A stretch of 64,000 bases of DNA from Metabacillus malikii (lineage in GTDB: Bacteria > Bacillota > Bacilli > Bacillales > Bacillaceae): contig NZ_JAUSUD010000011.1 in assembly GCF_030813355.1 (NCBI RefSeq), forward strand, positions 1 to 64,000. Direction: 5' to 3'. A program made the position numbers and the translations under genes. Shown here piece by piece: positions 24,180 to 33,719 of this stretch (its first letter is position 1; every line of letters starts with the position of its first letter). The notes under the pieces were generated by a model. The model saw only the letters and a list, made by a program, of their open reading frames with translations, made no database searches and was not told the DNA's origin.

Positions 24180-24210
24180 TAAAAAAAGGTTCGGAAGATT
24201 TTCCGAACCG
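24180..24210 (-). terminator. Terminator after sigG
   Basis: GGTTCGGAA pairs with TTCCGAACC around a short loop, and at least seven T follow on the minus strand. Confidence 0.9.
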
Positions 24211-24244
24211 CTTTTACTTCAACTGAAGTCTTACCTTTTCAGTA

Positions 24245-25024
24245 TTAGTTTTGAATATTTTTATTCATTTGCTTAATTGCAGCTTTCTCTAATCTTGAAA
24301 CTTGCGCTTGAGAAATTCCTATTTCCTCTGCTACTTCCATTTGTGTCTTACCTTGAAAAAATCGTTTTCGGAGAATGAGCTTTTCTCGGCTATTTAATCG
24401 TCTCATTCCTTCTTTTAATGCCAATTCTTCAATCCATTGAATATCACGATTTTTTTCATCGCTTAGTTGATCCATAACGAAGATAGGATCCCCACCATCG
24501 TTATAAATTGGCTCGAATAATGAAACAGGATCTTGAATAGCATCTAGAGCAAAAACAATTTCTTCATGAGGAACATCTAGTACTTTTGAAATTTCTTCAG
24601 CTGTAGGTTCTCTAGATGTTTCACTCATTAGCCGCTCTCGAACTTGTAGTGCCTTATAAGCGATATCTCTGAGTGAACGGGAGACACGAATGGGGTTATT
24701 ATCCCTTAAATACCTACGTATTTCTCCAATTATCATTGGTACAGCATATGTTGAAAATTTGACATTTTGGCTTAAGTCAAAATTATCGATTGATTTCATT
24801 AATCCTATACAGCCAACTTGAAACAAATCGTCAACAAATTCTCCTCTGTTGTTAAATCGCTGGATTACACTAAGTACCAATCTTAAGTTGCCATTCACCA
24901 GCTCTTCTCGTGCTGATAAGTCTCCGCTTTGCATTTGTTTAAATAGCTCTCTCATTTTCTCGTTTTTAAGGACTGGAAGTTTAGAGGTATCTACTCCACA
25001 AATTTCGACTTTATTTCTTGTCAC
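24245..25024 (-). CDS. sigG: Sporulation sigma factor SigG
   Basis: SigG is the late forespore sigma factor. The 259-residue protein has region 2 (LRLVLSVIQRFNNRGEFVDD, DLFQVGCIGLMKSIDNFDL), region 3 and region 4 with the helix-turn-helix TQMEVAEEIGISQAQVSRLE near the C-terminus. The N-terminal RNKVEICGVDTSKLPVL is a SigG mark. The start is GTG at 25024 with GGAGG seven bases upstream; a longer frame to 25093 has no family match. It follows sigE, and a forespore-type promoter candidate lies between them. Confidence 0.97.
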   Translation of the reverse strand: MTRNKVEICGVDTSKLPVLKNEKMRELFKQMQSGDLSAREELVNGNLRLVLSVIQRFNNRGEFVDDLFQVGCIGLMKSIDNFDLSQNVKFSTYAVPMIIGEIRRYLRDNNPIRVSRSLRDIAYKALQVRERLMSETSREPTAEEISKVLDVPHEEIVFALDAIQDPVSLFEPIYNDGGDPIFVMDQLSDEKNRDIQWIEELALKEGMRRLNSREKLILRKRFFQGKTQMEVAEEIGISQAQVSRLEKAAIKQMNKNIQN

Positions 25025-25060
25025 TTCTTTCCCTCCTAACAGGAGTTGCTGTACAGTGTT

Positions 25061-25089
25061 AAGTATCTCCTCGAAAGGAAAAAATATGC
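25061..25089 (-). promoter_or_regulatory. Candidate SigF/SigG-type promoter of sigG
   Basis: On the minus strand GCATA (25085-25089) is followed after 14 bases by GGAGATACTT (25061-25070). This resembles the forespore sigma consensus, although the spacing is one base short of the usual value. Confidence 0.4.
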
Positions 25090-25169
25090 ACAAGCAGTTT
25101 TTATTAGGAGGGTGTTAATGCACAAGAATAATTGATACAGTAAGGCATAAGTTGCTTAAAAAAATTTTT

Positions 25170-25889
25170 TTAAACCATTTTATTAAATTCCTTTTGTAAT
25201 CGTTTGATAATTCTCTTTTCAAGTCTTGAAATGTATGATTGTGATATACCTAACATATCAGCAACATCTTTTTGTGTTTTTTCTTCCCCACCCTGCAAGC
25301 CGAACCTTAGCTCCATTATTTGTTTTTCACGAGCATTTAGTTGCTGTAATGCCTTCATCAATAGTTTTCTGTCAACATTTGCTTCCAAGTCTTTTGTGAT
25401 AATATCATCTTCTGTTCCAAGTACATCTGATAGTAGCAGTTCATTACCATCCCAATCGATATTTAACGGTTCGTCAAAGGATACTTCAGAACGCAGTTTA
25501 TTATTTCTTCGCAAATACATTAAGATTTCATTTTCAATACATCTCGATGCATATGTAGCAAGTTTTATTTTCTTTTCCGGATTAAATGTATTAACAGCTT
25601 TTATTAATCCAATCGTTCCTATACTGATTAAATCTTCAATATTTATTCCCGTGTTCTCGAATTTACGTGCAATGTATACAACTAACCTCAAATTTCGTTC
25701 AATTAATATTGATCTTGCCGCCTGGTCACCCGTAGGCAGCTTTTGTAATAGGACTTCCTCTTCCTCTTTTGAAAGGGGCGGAGGTAACGCTTCACTACCT
25801 CCTATATAATAGACCTCATCCGTCTTAATCCCTAGTTTAATTAATAACTTATACCATAAATATGTAAGATGTAATTTTAATTTTTTCAT
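25170..25889 (-). CDS. sigE: Sporulation sigma factor SigE (pro-form)
   Basis: SigE is the early mother-cell sigma factor, made inactive. The 239-residue pro-protein starts with a basic amphipathic pro-sequence (about 1-27, to YIGG) that SpoIIGA removes. Region 2 ([21 protein letters not shown]) and region 4 with [20 protein letters not shown] follow. AGGAGG lies upstream of the ATG. In B. subtilis it is cotranscribed with spoIIGA; here almost 500 bases separate the two. Confidence 0.97.
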   Translation of the reverse strand: MKKLKLHLTYLWYKLLIKLGIKTDEVYYIGGSEALPPPLSKEEEEVLLQKLPTGDQAARSILIERNLRLVVYIARKFENTGINIEDLISIGTIGLIKAVNTFNPEKKIKLATYASRCIENEILMYLRRNNKLRSEVSFDEPLNIDWDGNELLLSDVLGTEDDIITKDLEANVDRKLLMKALQQLNAREKQIMELRFGLQGGEEKTQKDVADMLGISQSYISRLEKRIIKRLQKEFNKMV

Positions 25890-25944
25890 TTTCCTCCCCC
25901 TCCTAAGGTCTTCTAAATATTTAATTAAGGGTAATTCACTAAAT

Positions 25945-26105
25945 TGTCTTTATCGTTTTGGTCCTCTTGCAGTTCTCTCTTTCCACGGGGTAGGTGATAA
26001 CAGGTTATGCTTCAGTGGCTACCTACTTCCAAACTTCAGGTCATTTATCTGCCTAAGGCAGTAATCATCGATTCGCCATCTGGCTCAATATGTAATGAGC
26101 TACTT
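25945..26105 (+). repeat. Degenerate family A and family C fragments between sigE and spoIIGA
   Basis: TCGTTTTGGTCCTCTTGCAG and CTCTTTCCACGGGGTAGGTG match the middle of family A. TAATCATCGATTCGCCATCT followed by GGCTCA matches the element nested at 41650-41790. The rest of the 25890-26383 gap shows no gene. The mosaic looks old and decayed. Confidence 0.6.
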
Positions 26106-26383
26106 ATATAGTTCCTATTAATTTCGTACAACTTTTGAATGACCACAACTAAACTAATGAGAGTACATTCTCGTAATAACACTATAAATAATTTAAAGTC
26201 TAAAATATCATTCTCGCTACTTTAGCAAACTTAAACAATAAAAGCCTGGAGACAATAATTAATAGTTTCATTACTAGTTAATTGCATTTCATAAAGCACT
26301 ATAAAAAATATCACAACATCATACCTTTACAGTTCACACTGAAACTGACTAAGTAGGTAACCTTCATTATTTCCACTCCTCCT

Positions 26384-27316
26384 TTACGATACGTTTTCAA
26401 TTACTTGTCCTTGTAGCATCTTCGGATGGACGATACACTCATATTCATCATCAGATGATAATGTAGTCCGATTTAAGCCAATGATCGTTTTTTGCACTTT
26501 TATTTTCTCATCATTTGTTTCAATTAAGACTTCATCTGGTTTAAATCCTAATAAAAATTGATGTTCTCTACCTACAACCCGATATGGGATAATTCGGACT
26601 CTGTGCTCCCACTGATGACTTGTTTGACTAGGTTCACTTAATGATTTCATCACATCTTCTTGGATAGCTTGGTTGAGTAATTGTTCCGGTATGTGTTCTT
26701 TTACCTTTAACGTATCTAAAATCATGACCGGACTTCTAGTAATCGGATCATATAATTGATTCCCGCTATCTATTAAACCTTTTATTGTAAAACAATTATC
26801 GTCAACGGTAATCATCACATTAACTAATTGTTCGTACTTAATTTTTTTCGTTTCTAAACTGACTAAACGATTTTTAGAAAATAGCCATAGCGCAGGAAAC
26901 CCGAAAATGACAAATAACCAACTAACAGGATGTCCAAAACCAGATGTATTTGTCATTATTACTCCATTTAAAAAGCCCATATCAGATTGTAATAAGTAAT
27001 GAGCACCAATCATTCCCCCGCCAACCATAAAGGTGACAAAATAAAAAGTTAACAAGCCTTGAGCAAAATAACTAAAGCGTTTAAACCCAAATGCAATCCA
27101 AACCATCAAGAAGGAAATAAACATCTTTCCAATTGGCTCATTTGCAATAAATGCAAGAGGGGTAAATAACATAAGTACAATACTTGAACCTGTAAGAGCT
27201 GCAAGCGATATTCTTAATTTGCCTACTTTTCTTTTCAATACAACAGATGTTAAAAGTAACAATAATAAATCAAAGGAAAAATTCAGTAGCCAGATAATGT
27301 CTAAGTAAAGCGACAT
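26384..27316 (-). CDS. spoIIGA: Sporulation sigma-E processing protease SpoIIGA
   Basis: SpoIIGA is the membrane-bound aspartic protease that cleaves pro-SigE after a signal from the forespore protein SpoIIR. The 310-residue protein has five hydrophobic helices in its first 150 residues and a cytosolic protease domain with the catalytic Asp in GLIDSGNQLYDP near residue 184. The start at 27316 has AAGGAG six bases upstream and gives the family N-terminus MSLYLDIIWLLNFSFD; a longer frame to 27373 is not used. Confidence 0.96.
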   Translation of the reverse strand: MSLYLDIIWLLNFSFDLLLLLLTSVVLKRKVGKLRISLAALTGSSIVLMLFTPLAFIANEPIGKMFISFLMVWIAFGFKRFSYFAQGLLTFYFVTFMVGGGMIGAHYLLQSDMGFLNGVIMTNTSGFGHPVSWLFVIFGFPALWLFSKNRLVSLETKKIKYEQLVNVMITVDDNCFTIKGLIDSGNQLYDPITRSPVMILDTLKVKEHIPEQLLNQAIQEDVMKSLSEPSQTSHQWEHRVRIIPYRVVGREHQFLLGFKPDEVLIETNDEKIKVQKTIIGLNRTTLSSDDEYECIVHPKMLQGQVIENVS

Positions 27317-27463
27317 TGTATACTCCTTCCAGTTTCTAAAGGAATGTAACATACAGTTATAGTTTAGTAACATCCGATGTCATTTAGTATAAATCGTCTT
27401 TAGTAGAAAGTCTGTCACTTACTGCCGATAGAATGCTAGTATTTTTGGGAGAATTTTAGAAAT

Positions 27464-27472
27464 TTTGTCGAG
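27464..27472 (+). promoter_or_regulatory. Candidate Spo0A box upstream of spoIIGA
   Basis: TTTGTCGAG differs by one base from the 0A-box consensus TTTGTCGAA. It lies about 150 bases before the spoIIGA start, in the 27317-27759 gap. Spo0A is known to activate spoIIG in B. subtilis. No other gene or signal is visible in the gap. Confidence 0.4.
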
Positions 27473-27759
27473 GATAATCATTAACTGAATTAATTCAATG
27501 ATTAATGTATTGATGATAGGAAAATCAAAGAGAATGTATTTGTAATAACGTTTAACTTACAAGTATTTCGTTCCATAATACCAATGAATCTAGTAATTCA
27601 TGACTTTACTAAGAAGCAACAGACATTTAATTAATTATTTTCTTATTTTCTGGCAATGTGATACCTTCTCAAAGTAGATTGGACTAATAATACACTTATT
27701 TCAAATATACGAAACCAGCAAGGTGTTTTCTAAAATTACATCTTAATTTTTAGACATAT

Positions 27760-27796
27760 AAAAAGGACAAATGATTATTCAACCATTTGTCCTTGC
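27760..27796 (-). terminator. Terminator after ftsZ
   Basis: AAGGACAAATG pairs with CATTTGTCCTT (27763-27794), followed on the minus strand by TTTT and an AT-rich tail. Confidence 0.85.
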
Positions 27797-27802
27797 TAAT
27801 AC

Positions 27803-28954
27803 TTATCGACGTTTATTACGGTTTCTGAGGAACGTTGGGATATCTAGTGTATCCTCTGCTTGTTGTATACCACTTCGTGTTGATTGAGCTTCTTGAGTCT
27901 CTTCACGTTTTATTTCACGTTTTTGCACCGGTTTTACGACAGATGCATTATTATTGCCTGCTATTTGGCGTGATGATTGTTGTTTTAATGGATTTACTTC
28001 TGATTCAGTGAAACCAGTCGCAATAACTGTAACGACAATCTCATCTTTAAGATTTTCATTAATAACAGAACCAAATATCATATTAACATCTTGGTCAGAA
28101 GCAGTTGCAACTATATCAGCTGCTTCCTGTACTTCGTAAAGACTTAGATTTGTACCACCTGTAATATTCATAAGCACACCTTGGGCACCATCAATCGATT
28201 TTTCAAGCAATGGACTTGAAATAGCCTTTTTGGCCGCTTCAGCTGCACGGTTTTCACCAGTCGCAACTCCGATCCCCATTAGAGCAGAACCTTTATTAGA
28301 CATAATCGTTTTAACATCAGCAAAGTCTAAGTTAATTAAACCTGGTGTCGCGATTAAATCGGAAATACCTTGTACCCCTTGACGAAGCACATTATCAGCT
28401 TCTCTAAATGCCTCAAGCATAGGAGTATTTTTATCAACAATTTCTAGTAAACGGTCATTCGGTATAACAATTAACGTATCGACCGATTCTTTCATTGATG
28501 AAATTCCACCTGCAGCCTGCATTGCTCGTTTACGACCTTCAAAAGTGAAAGGTCTTGTTACAACACCTACAGTTAATGCACCTAAGTCTTTAGATATTTG
28601 GGCGATTACAGGTGCTGCACCTGTACCTGTTCCACCACCCATTCCAGCTGTAACAAATACCATGTCAGCGCCTCTTAACGCTTCTTCTATTTGTTCTCTG
28701 CTCTCTTCTGCGGCTTTTTTGCCTACTTCAGGGTTTGCTCCTGCACCTAATCCTCGAGTGAGTTTTGAACCAATCTGCATTTTTATTTCTGCTTTAGATA
28801 AATTTAATGCTTGTGCATCTGTGTTTACAGCGATAAATTCTACACCTTGTACCCCGTGCTCTATCATTCGATTGACAGCGTTATTACCTCCACCACCAAC
28901 ACCAATTACTTTGATGGTTGCTAAGCCGTCAATATTTGTATCAAACTCCAACAT
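27803..28954 (-). CDS. ftsZ: Cell division GTPase FtsZ
   Basis: FtsZ polymerises into the Z ring. The 383-residue protein has the tubulin signature [13 protein letters not shown] near residue 107, the T7 loop [11 protein letters not shown] near 209 and a C-terminal peptide [12 protein letters not shown] that binds FtsA, SepF and EzrA. The linker before it is Gln/Glu-rich. GGAGG lies seven bases before the ATG. It is 44 bases downstream of ftsA and ends in a terminator. Confidence 0.98.
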   Translation of the reverse strand: MLEFDTNIDGLATIKVIGVGGGGNNAVNRMIEHGVQGVEFIAVNTDAQALNLSKAEIKMQIGSKLTRGLGAGANPEVGKKAAEESREQIEEALRGADMVFVTAGMGGGTGTGAAPVIAQISKDLGALTVGVVTRPFTFEGRKRAMQAAGGISSMKESVDTLIVIPNDRLLEIVDKNTPMLEAFREADNVLRQGVQGISDLIATPGLINLDFADVKTIMSNKGSALMGIGVATGENRAAEAAKKAISSPLLEKSIDGAQGVLMNITGGTNLSLYEVQEAADIVATASDQDVNMIFGSVINENLKDEIVVTVIATGFTESEVNPLKQQSSRQIAGNNNASVVKPVQKREIKREETQEAQSTRSGIQQAEDTLDIPTFLRNRNKRR

Positions 28955-28998
28955 GCGAAATCCTCCTAATCCATCAAATCACTTCTACTTGATGTAAT

Positions 28999-30288
28999 CT
29001 ATTCAAAGAAGTAGCCAAAGAACTTCTTCACTTTACTAACTTTTTTCTCTTCATGATGATGTTGTTGCTGTTGCTTAATTTGTTGTTGAGGCTGTTCTTT
29101 TGTTGCAGCTACTTCAACAGCATTGACTGAAACATTAGATCCGATCTTTCTACCTTGAATTTTTGCGTTTTTATGAGCAAATTGGATTAATCCTACCCCA
29201 GTCATATATTGAGGCTCTCTAACACCAATATAATCAGGACTTGCGATTCTCACACTATTTTGTAAAACAGCTTGTCCTAATTCTAGCACACCAGGCATTT
29301 TTACAGTACCGCCTGTTAATACAAATCCTCCAGGTATCTCACCAATACCTAATCTTTTTAATTCATAGAGAATTAACTCATAGATTTCTTCTAATCTAGC
29401 TTCAATAATGTCTGCTATTTCAAGCTGATTAAAGGTTCTTTTTTGGTCAGAACCGATAATTGATGCTTCAAAAACTTCATCCTCAGAAGCATGATCATAA
29501 AAACCGTGTCCATATTTGATTTTTATGCGTTCTGCCTCATCTGTAGATGTCCTAAGACCTATAGATATATCCTTTGTAATATGCTCACCGCCAATCGGCA
29601 AAACAGTTGTCGCAACTAGATGATTTTGTTCAAAAACAGCAATTGTTGTTGAACCCCCGCCAATTTCAACAAGTGCAACACCGAGGTTTTTCTCATCCTT
29701 TGATAAAGCTACCGAACCTGCAGCTAATGGTTGTAAGCAAATGTCAGTTATCTCAAGTCCAGCACGTTCTACACATCGTAATAGATTATGTAAAATAGTC
29801 TTTGACCCTGTAATAATTGTACCTTCCATTTCTAGGCGTACACCGAGCATACCCCTTGGGTCGTTAATTTCATCTAAACCATCAACAATAAATTGTCTCG
29901 GGATTACATCAATGATTTCTCTTTCAGGAGGTATCGATACGACTTGGGCTGCCTCAATTACTCTTCTGACATCTTCATTGGAGATTTCGCGATTTTCACT
30001 AGATACTGCTACAACTCCATGGCATTCTTGAAGATGTACATGATTACCGGTAACTCCAACAACGACTCTCTTTAAAGAGATCCCAACCATTCGCTCAGCT
30101 TGTTCTACAGCTTTTTTAATAGAATGAACGGTTTCATCTATATCGACTATAGATCCTTTTCTTAATCCTTCTGATTTTACATTACCTACACCAATAATGT
30201 TTAAAGTATCATTTGTCATTTCACCAATAATCACTTTAACACTGGATGTACCGATGTCAAGACTTACAAATAGTTCATTGTTGTTCAT
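28999..30288 (-). CDS. ftsA: Cell division protein FtsA
   Basis: FtsA is the actin-like protein that tethers FtsZ to the membrane. The 429-residue protein has actin-fold phosphate loops (SLDIGTSSVKVIIGE at the N-terminus, LVEIGGGSTTIAVFE near 205, FVLTGGTVKMPGVLEL near 325). A Gln/His-rich linker precedes a C-terminal amphipathic membrane-targeting helix (VKKFFGYFFE). GGAGGTG lies seven bases upstream of the start. Confidence 0.98.
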   Translation of the reverse strand: MNNNELFVSLDIGTSSVKVIIGEMTNDTLNIIGVGNVKSEGLRKGSIVDIDETVHSIKKAVEQAERMVGISLKRVVVGVTGNHVHLQECHGVVAVSSENREISNEDVRRVIEAAQVVSIPPEREIIDVIPRQFIVDGLDEINDPRGMLGVRLEMEGTIITGSKTILHNLLRCVERAGLEITDICLQPLAAGSVALSKDEKNLGVALVEIGGGSTTIAVFEQNHLVATTVLPIGGEHITKDISIGLRTSTDEAERIKIKYGHGFYDHASEDEVFEASIIGSDQKRTFNQLEIADIIEARLEEIYELILYELKRLGIGEIPGGFVLTGGTVKMPGVLELGQAVLQNSVRIASPDYIGVREPQYMTGVGLIQFAHKNAKIQGRKIGSNVSVNAVEVAATKEQPQQQIKQQQQHHHEEKKVSKVKKFFGYFFE

Positions 30289-30453
30289 TCTAAGGCACCT
30301 CCTTATCTATCAGTACTTTCTATTTTATTCGCTACTAGAACGACATGACAATGAATCTTATCTTTACTATGTTCGTAAAATTTTTTGAATATTAACTTGA
30401 TTTATGCCTATTTGTTTTTATTCGGCAAATACTTTCTATTCCCTTTAAAATAT

Positions 30454-30816
30454 TCAATTTTTTTTAACTTTTTCTCTTGATAGAGACCATTTCGAAAGTA
30501 AGATTCTTCTAATGACTGCAATATTTTGGAATGTTCTTACTCCAAAAGCAAATACAGCTACTAAGTATAAGTCTACACCAAGATGGACACCGAGAAAAGC
30601 TAAACTTGCAGCTAAGATAATGTTAAAAAAAAAGCCTGAAACAAACACCATCTCATCATATATATTTTGTAAATGTGCTCTAATACCACCTATCAAAGTA
30701 TCTAATGCAGCAAGAATGGCAATTGATAAATAATTTGAATATTCAGGGGGAATCCTTAGCTCTGACACTAATCCTAAAAAAATGCCTAGTATTAGACCTA
30801 GTATTGGTAGCCACAT
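30454..30816 (-). CDS. sbp: Sbp, small basic membrane protein (DUF1290)
   Basis: The 120-residue protein has three or four hydrophobic helices and a basic tail (RRILLSKWSLSREKVKKN). The family sits between ylxX and ftsA throughout Bacillaceae; its function is unknown. The ATG lies two bases after the ylxX stop, with GGGGG about ten bases upstream. Confidence 0.93.
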   Translation of the reverse strand: MWLPILGLILGIFLGLVSELRIPPEYSNYLSIAILAALDTLIGGIRAHLQNIYDEMVFVSGFFFNIILAASLAFLGVHLGVDLYLVAVFAFGVRTFQNIAVIRRILLSKWSLSREKVKKN

Positions 30817-30818
30817 GT

Positions 30819-31547
30819 CTACTTTTCCCCCTTTTCAATTTCCGCTGGCTCCATATTCCGTACTCTAATTGCATCATCATATGCAGGTATTGTTATATTA
30901 TCCTGTGGCTCGGAGACTGTTAATTTTAAATTGTCAATCGCAAAATCCTCATCAGTTGTAGAGGCGTTCATTCGATTATATAACTTATCTGCATTTTCAG
31001 AGATAACTTTAATTATTATTGGATAAGTATGTAAACTATAATTATCCAGTTTTGTTTGGCCATTAATATCACGAATAACTGTTGAATTAATGATTCTTCG
31101 ATTTTGAATTGAAATATCCTCTGCTTCATATGAATTTAATTCATTAATTAACCGTTTTAATAAATCTGGCGAGATATGTTGGATTTGCTTTCCGATTATT
31201 TCTTCTGAAAAGAGTTGGTCAATTGTAATAATAATACCGCGACCATTCACCTCTGTTAAGCCAGCTTCTTCCTTCAAAACATTTAGAGTCTCATTAAGAG
31301 CAACTTCAGGATTTTGGTTTTCCTCTTCTTTATAGGCCTCAATAATTTCGTCGTACTTACGAATCTCAGACAATAAATCCACTTGCAGTTGCTGTTCCCT
31401 TTTAATATCCTCACGAAGTTCCCACATATCACGAGTATCTCTCACGATCGGTTCTTGTATCGTTTGGAATTGAATAGCCAACATTAATCCAAATAACATC
31501 GTTAAAACAGAAAAACTTATACCTCTTTGCCTATTTGTCTTTTTCAA
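30819..31547 (-). CDS. ylxX: YlxX, DUF881-family protein
   Basis: The roughly 242-residue protein has one N-terminal transmembrane helix, a coiled coil (about 40-80) and an extracytoplasmic DUF881 domain with NGRGIIITI and the AEDISIQNRRI segment. Its function is unknown. I prefer TTG at 31547 because AGGTGG lies five bases upstream; a GTG at 31556 would use the same binding site as codons. It is paralogous to the neighbouring ylxW. Confidence 0.88.
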   Translation of the reverse strand: MKKTNRQRGISFSVLTMLFGLMLAIQFQTIQEPIVRDTRDMWELREDIKREQQLQVDLLSEIRKYDEIIEAYKEEENQNPEVALNETLNVLKEEAGLTEVNGRGIIITIDQLFSEEIIGKQIQHISPDLLKRLINELNSYEAEDISIQNRRIINSTVIRDINGQTKLDNYSLHTYPIIIKVISENADKLYNRMNASTTDEDFAIDNLKLTVSEPQDNITIPAYDDAIRVRNMEPAEIEKGEK

Positions 31548-31736
31548 ACCAACCACCTAGCACTTCTTTTTTGTATGGTTTTGTTAAACCTCTAAAGACT
31601 ATTGCTTCCTTCGTCATGCCTGGATTATTAGTGTAGTGTATTAGACATATGTACGAAATCTTAACATCCTTCCAATTAATAAAGCTGTTCAACTATCAAC
31701 AATTACCTGTTTTATAGCCATTTCAAACAGTTTCGT

Positions 31737-32453
31737 TTAAGATGTTAACTTTTGTTCTTGTAGTAGTGGCTCCATCCTAACTTCCTCTTTCTCCTCAACC
31801 GTAACAACTATATTTTCATATGTTAGCTGGTCAATTACACCACCAGCGATGTTCATTGCTGGAATTAACACTGAGGGGTCACCAATTGCAGAAATAATGA
31901 AGGGTGCAGGAAATTGCCTTCCATCAACTGTAATAACAGGACCGTTACAATAAATATAAGACTTTCTATCTAGTCTTTGTCCATTAATTGAAATAGCATC
32001 TGCCCCTGATATATATAGTTCGTTGATGACTTTAAATATATGGCTCTCGTGGACAATATAATTATTAACATTTTCTCCTTCAGGTATATATGATGTATCC
32101 TCAAGTTTTATTTGAATACCTTTTCCTTTAATGGGTAATTCACCGATATACATACGATATTTCTCAACATCTTCTACAAGATTATAATACACTTGTTTTT
32201 CAGATTTTAATGATTCTTCGATTTTTTTTACTTCCTCTTGCTTTTCGAAGAGTTCCTCTTGTAAATTTTTATTCGCTTCCTCTTTATTAATTAATAAAGC
32301 TCTTGTCTCATATTCCTTATCCCATTGTTCAGAAGTTAGTGTCCGATTTTGAATTTTGTCTTTAGTAAGCTGATAAGAGTAGGAAATTAAAAAACCTAAT
32401 ACTAGAAAAATCAAGGATAATATAACATACCTACCCTTCAATTTCACCTTCAT
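31737..32453 (-). CDS. ylxW: YlxW, DUF881-family protein
   Basis: The 238-residue protein is a paralogue of YlxX. It has a signal-anchor helix (about 8-28), a long coiled coil (about 50-95) and a DUF881 domain (IKGKGIQIKLED, GADAISINGQRL, VDGRQFPAPFIISAIGDP). In B. subtilis the pair sits in the division cluster, but the role is unknown. The ATG lies 23 bases inside divIB. A 180-base gap before ylxX is larger than in relatives. Confidence 0.9.
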   Translation of the reverse strand: MKVKLKGRYVILSLIFLVLGFLISYSYQLTKDKIQNRTLTSEQWDKEYETRALLINKEEANKNLQEELFEKQEEVKKIEESLKSEKQVYYNLVEDVEKYRMYIGELPIKGKGIQIKLEDTSYIPEGENVNNYIVHESHIFKVINELYISGADAISINGQRLDRKSYIYCNGPVITVDGRQFPAPFIISAIGDPSVLIPAMNIAGGVIDQLTYENIVVTVEEKEEVRMEPLLQEQKLTS

Positions 32454-33213
32454 CTTCTTCCTCCTCTCCTAACGGTTTATACGATTCGAAATAAGATCCT
32501 ACTTCTAAATGGATAACTCCTTCACTGTCTTCTTCAAGCTGACTAACAATAGAAGGGTATAAATCCATTTTTTCTGAGAATGTTCGAACTGATGCAATAA
32601 CCTCATATCCGTCATTCATATATAGACGAATTAACCAAGGGTCCGTATCTTCAGGTGTATGATGAATTTCTGATATCGAATTTACAATTGCAGGTGAGAG
32701 TTGTGTTAATTGTTCAATCATTACTTTAATCGCATTGTCATTTTCCCAATTGATTAACACAGGTGCATCAGCCGGTGTACTCTCTTTGAAATCATTTAAC
32801 ACTTGTCCATTGTCAAGAATCGGTAAGTAAGCATTCCCCTTTTCTAAGTAAGCAATACTTTGAAATTCCTGGACAATAATTTCTATAGAATTAGGAAATT
32901 TTTTCACTACCTTAACATCTTTTAAGTGAACTATGCTTGAAACGTCTTTAATGACCTTATCTTCGTTAATGTTCCAATAACCTGAAGAGCTTGTAATTCC
33001 ACTTAATTTAATAATATCTTCAGTTGGTACAATTTTGTTCCCTTTAACAGACACATTCCCAACTTTACTTAGTGGGGATTGGAAGTATATTACTAGTAAA
33101 ATTAAGATGAAGAATAATGATAAGAACAAAATTAATCTTCTATTTGATTTTTGCTTTCGTTGTTGTTGTAATTTCGGTATCCGCTCTTCTAACGAAACAA
33201 CTTTTTTCTCCAA
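32431..33213 (-). CDS. divIB: Cell division protein DivIB (FtsQ)
   Basis: DivIB stabilises the FtsL-DivIC-PBP2B complex at the septum. The roughly 260-residue protein has a charged cytoplasmic tail, one transmembrane helix (about 25-47), a POTRA domain (SKVGNVSVKGNKIVPTEDI), a beta domain (MNDGYEVIASVRTFSEK) and an acidic C-terminal tail. I prefer the TTG at 33213 with GAGGTGG upstream; a GTG at 33222 falls inside that binding site. A terminator separates it from murB, so it needs its own promoter. Confidence 0.93.
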   Translation of the reverse strand: MEKKVVSLEERIPKLQQQRKQKSNRRLILFLSLFFILILLVIYFQSPLSKVGNVSVKGNKIVPTEDIIKLSGITSSSGYWNINEDKVIKDVSSIVHLKDVKVVKKFPNSIEIIVQEFQSIAYLEKGNAYLPILDNGQVLNDFKESTPADAPVLINWENDNAIKVMIEQLTQLSPAIVNSISEIHHTPEDTDPWLIRLYMNDGYEVIASVRTFSEKMDLYPSIVSQLEEDSEGVIHLEVGSYFESYKPLGEEEEDEGEIEG

Positions 33214-33603
33214 TGATTCCACCTCATCCTAAGGTAATGGTGCAAGGAAGTTTTTATTTATATTGAGTTCGTAACTCGAAATTTAATAAAGCACGACGTC
33301 TTTGTCTATCCTAAGTAATCACAAAGTGGCCAGTTAACCTTTCCTAGCTATAACCGATTAACGACAAGGCCAAGCACCTTTACATTTCTGCACACACACC
33401 TTGCAACACCTGGCGCGCATTTCAATTCATAGACAAGGAGATTACTATCAGCACCTAATACCCCTGTATGTAGAACACAATATTTTAGAAAAGTGTCGTG
33501 TACTTTTTTCATATCGTATTGATTGCGAAAAAATACAACGTAGGATGAAATGTAAGTTGTCCTTTTTCGAAAGCATACGATATTCTTATATCTAGTACTT
33601 GAC
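33214..33603. other. Gap between murB terminator and divIB
   Basis: About 390 bases hold no convincing gene. An 89-codon frame on the minus strand (33348-33617) has no ribosome binding site, starts inside the terminator and has no family-like features. A promoter for divIB must lie here; I see only weak candidates. Confidence 0.5.
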
Positions 33604-33637
33604 AAAATAAACGGCATACTCGGATGCCGTTTATTAA
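33604..33637. terminator. Terminator after murB (bidirectional form)
   Basis: ATAAACGGCAT pairs with ATGCCGTTTAT around ACTCGG, with T-rich flanks on both strands. It ends the mur transcript on the minus strand. Confidence 0.85.
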
Positions 33638-33719
33638 TCTTTTACAATTATATAAACACTAAAAACGATAATACCATGCAATTATACCATATCACCCGAA
33701 ATATTTGGGGTTTTTAACG

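Noticed and set aside
33348-33617. 89-codon minus-strand frame between divIB and murB
   Set aside because: It starts inside the murB terminator, lacks a ribosome binding site and has no family-like composition.
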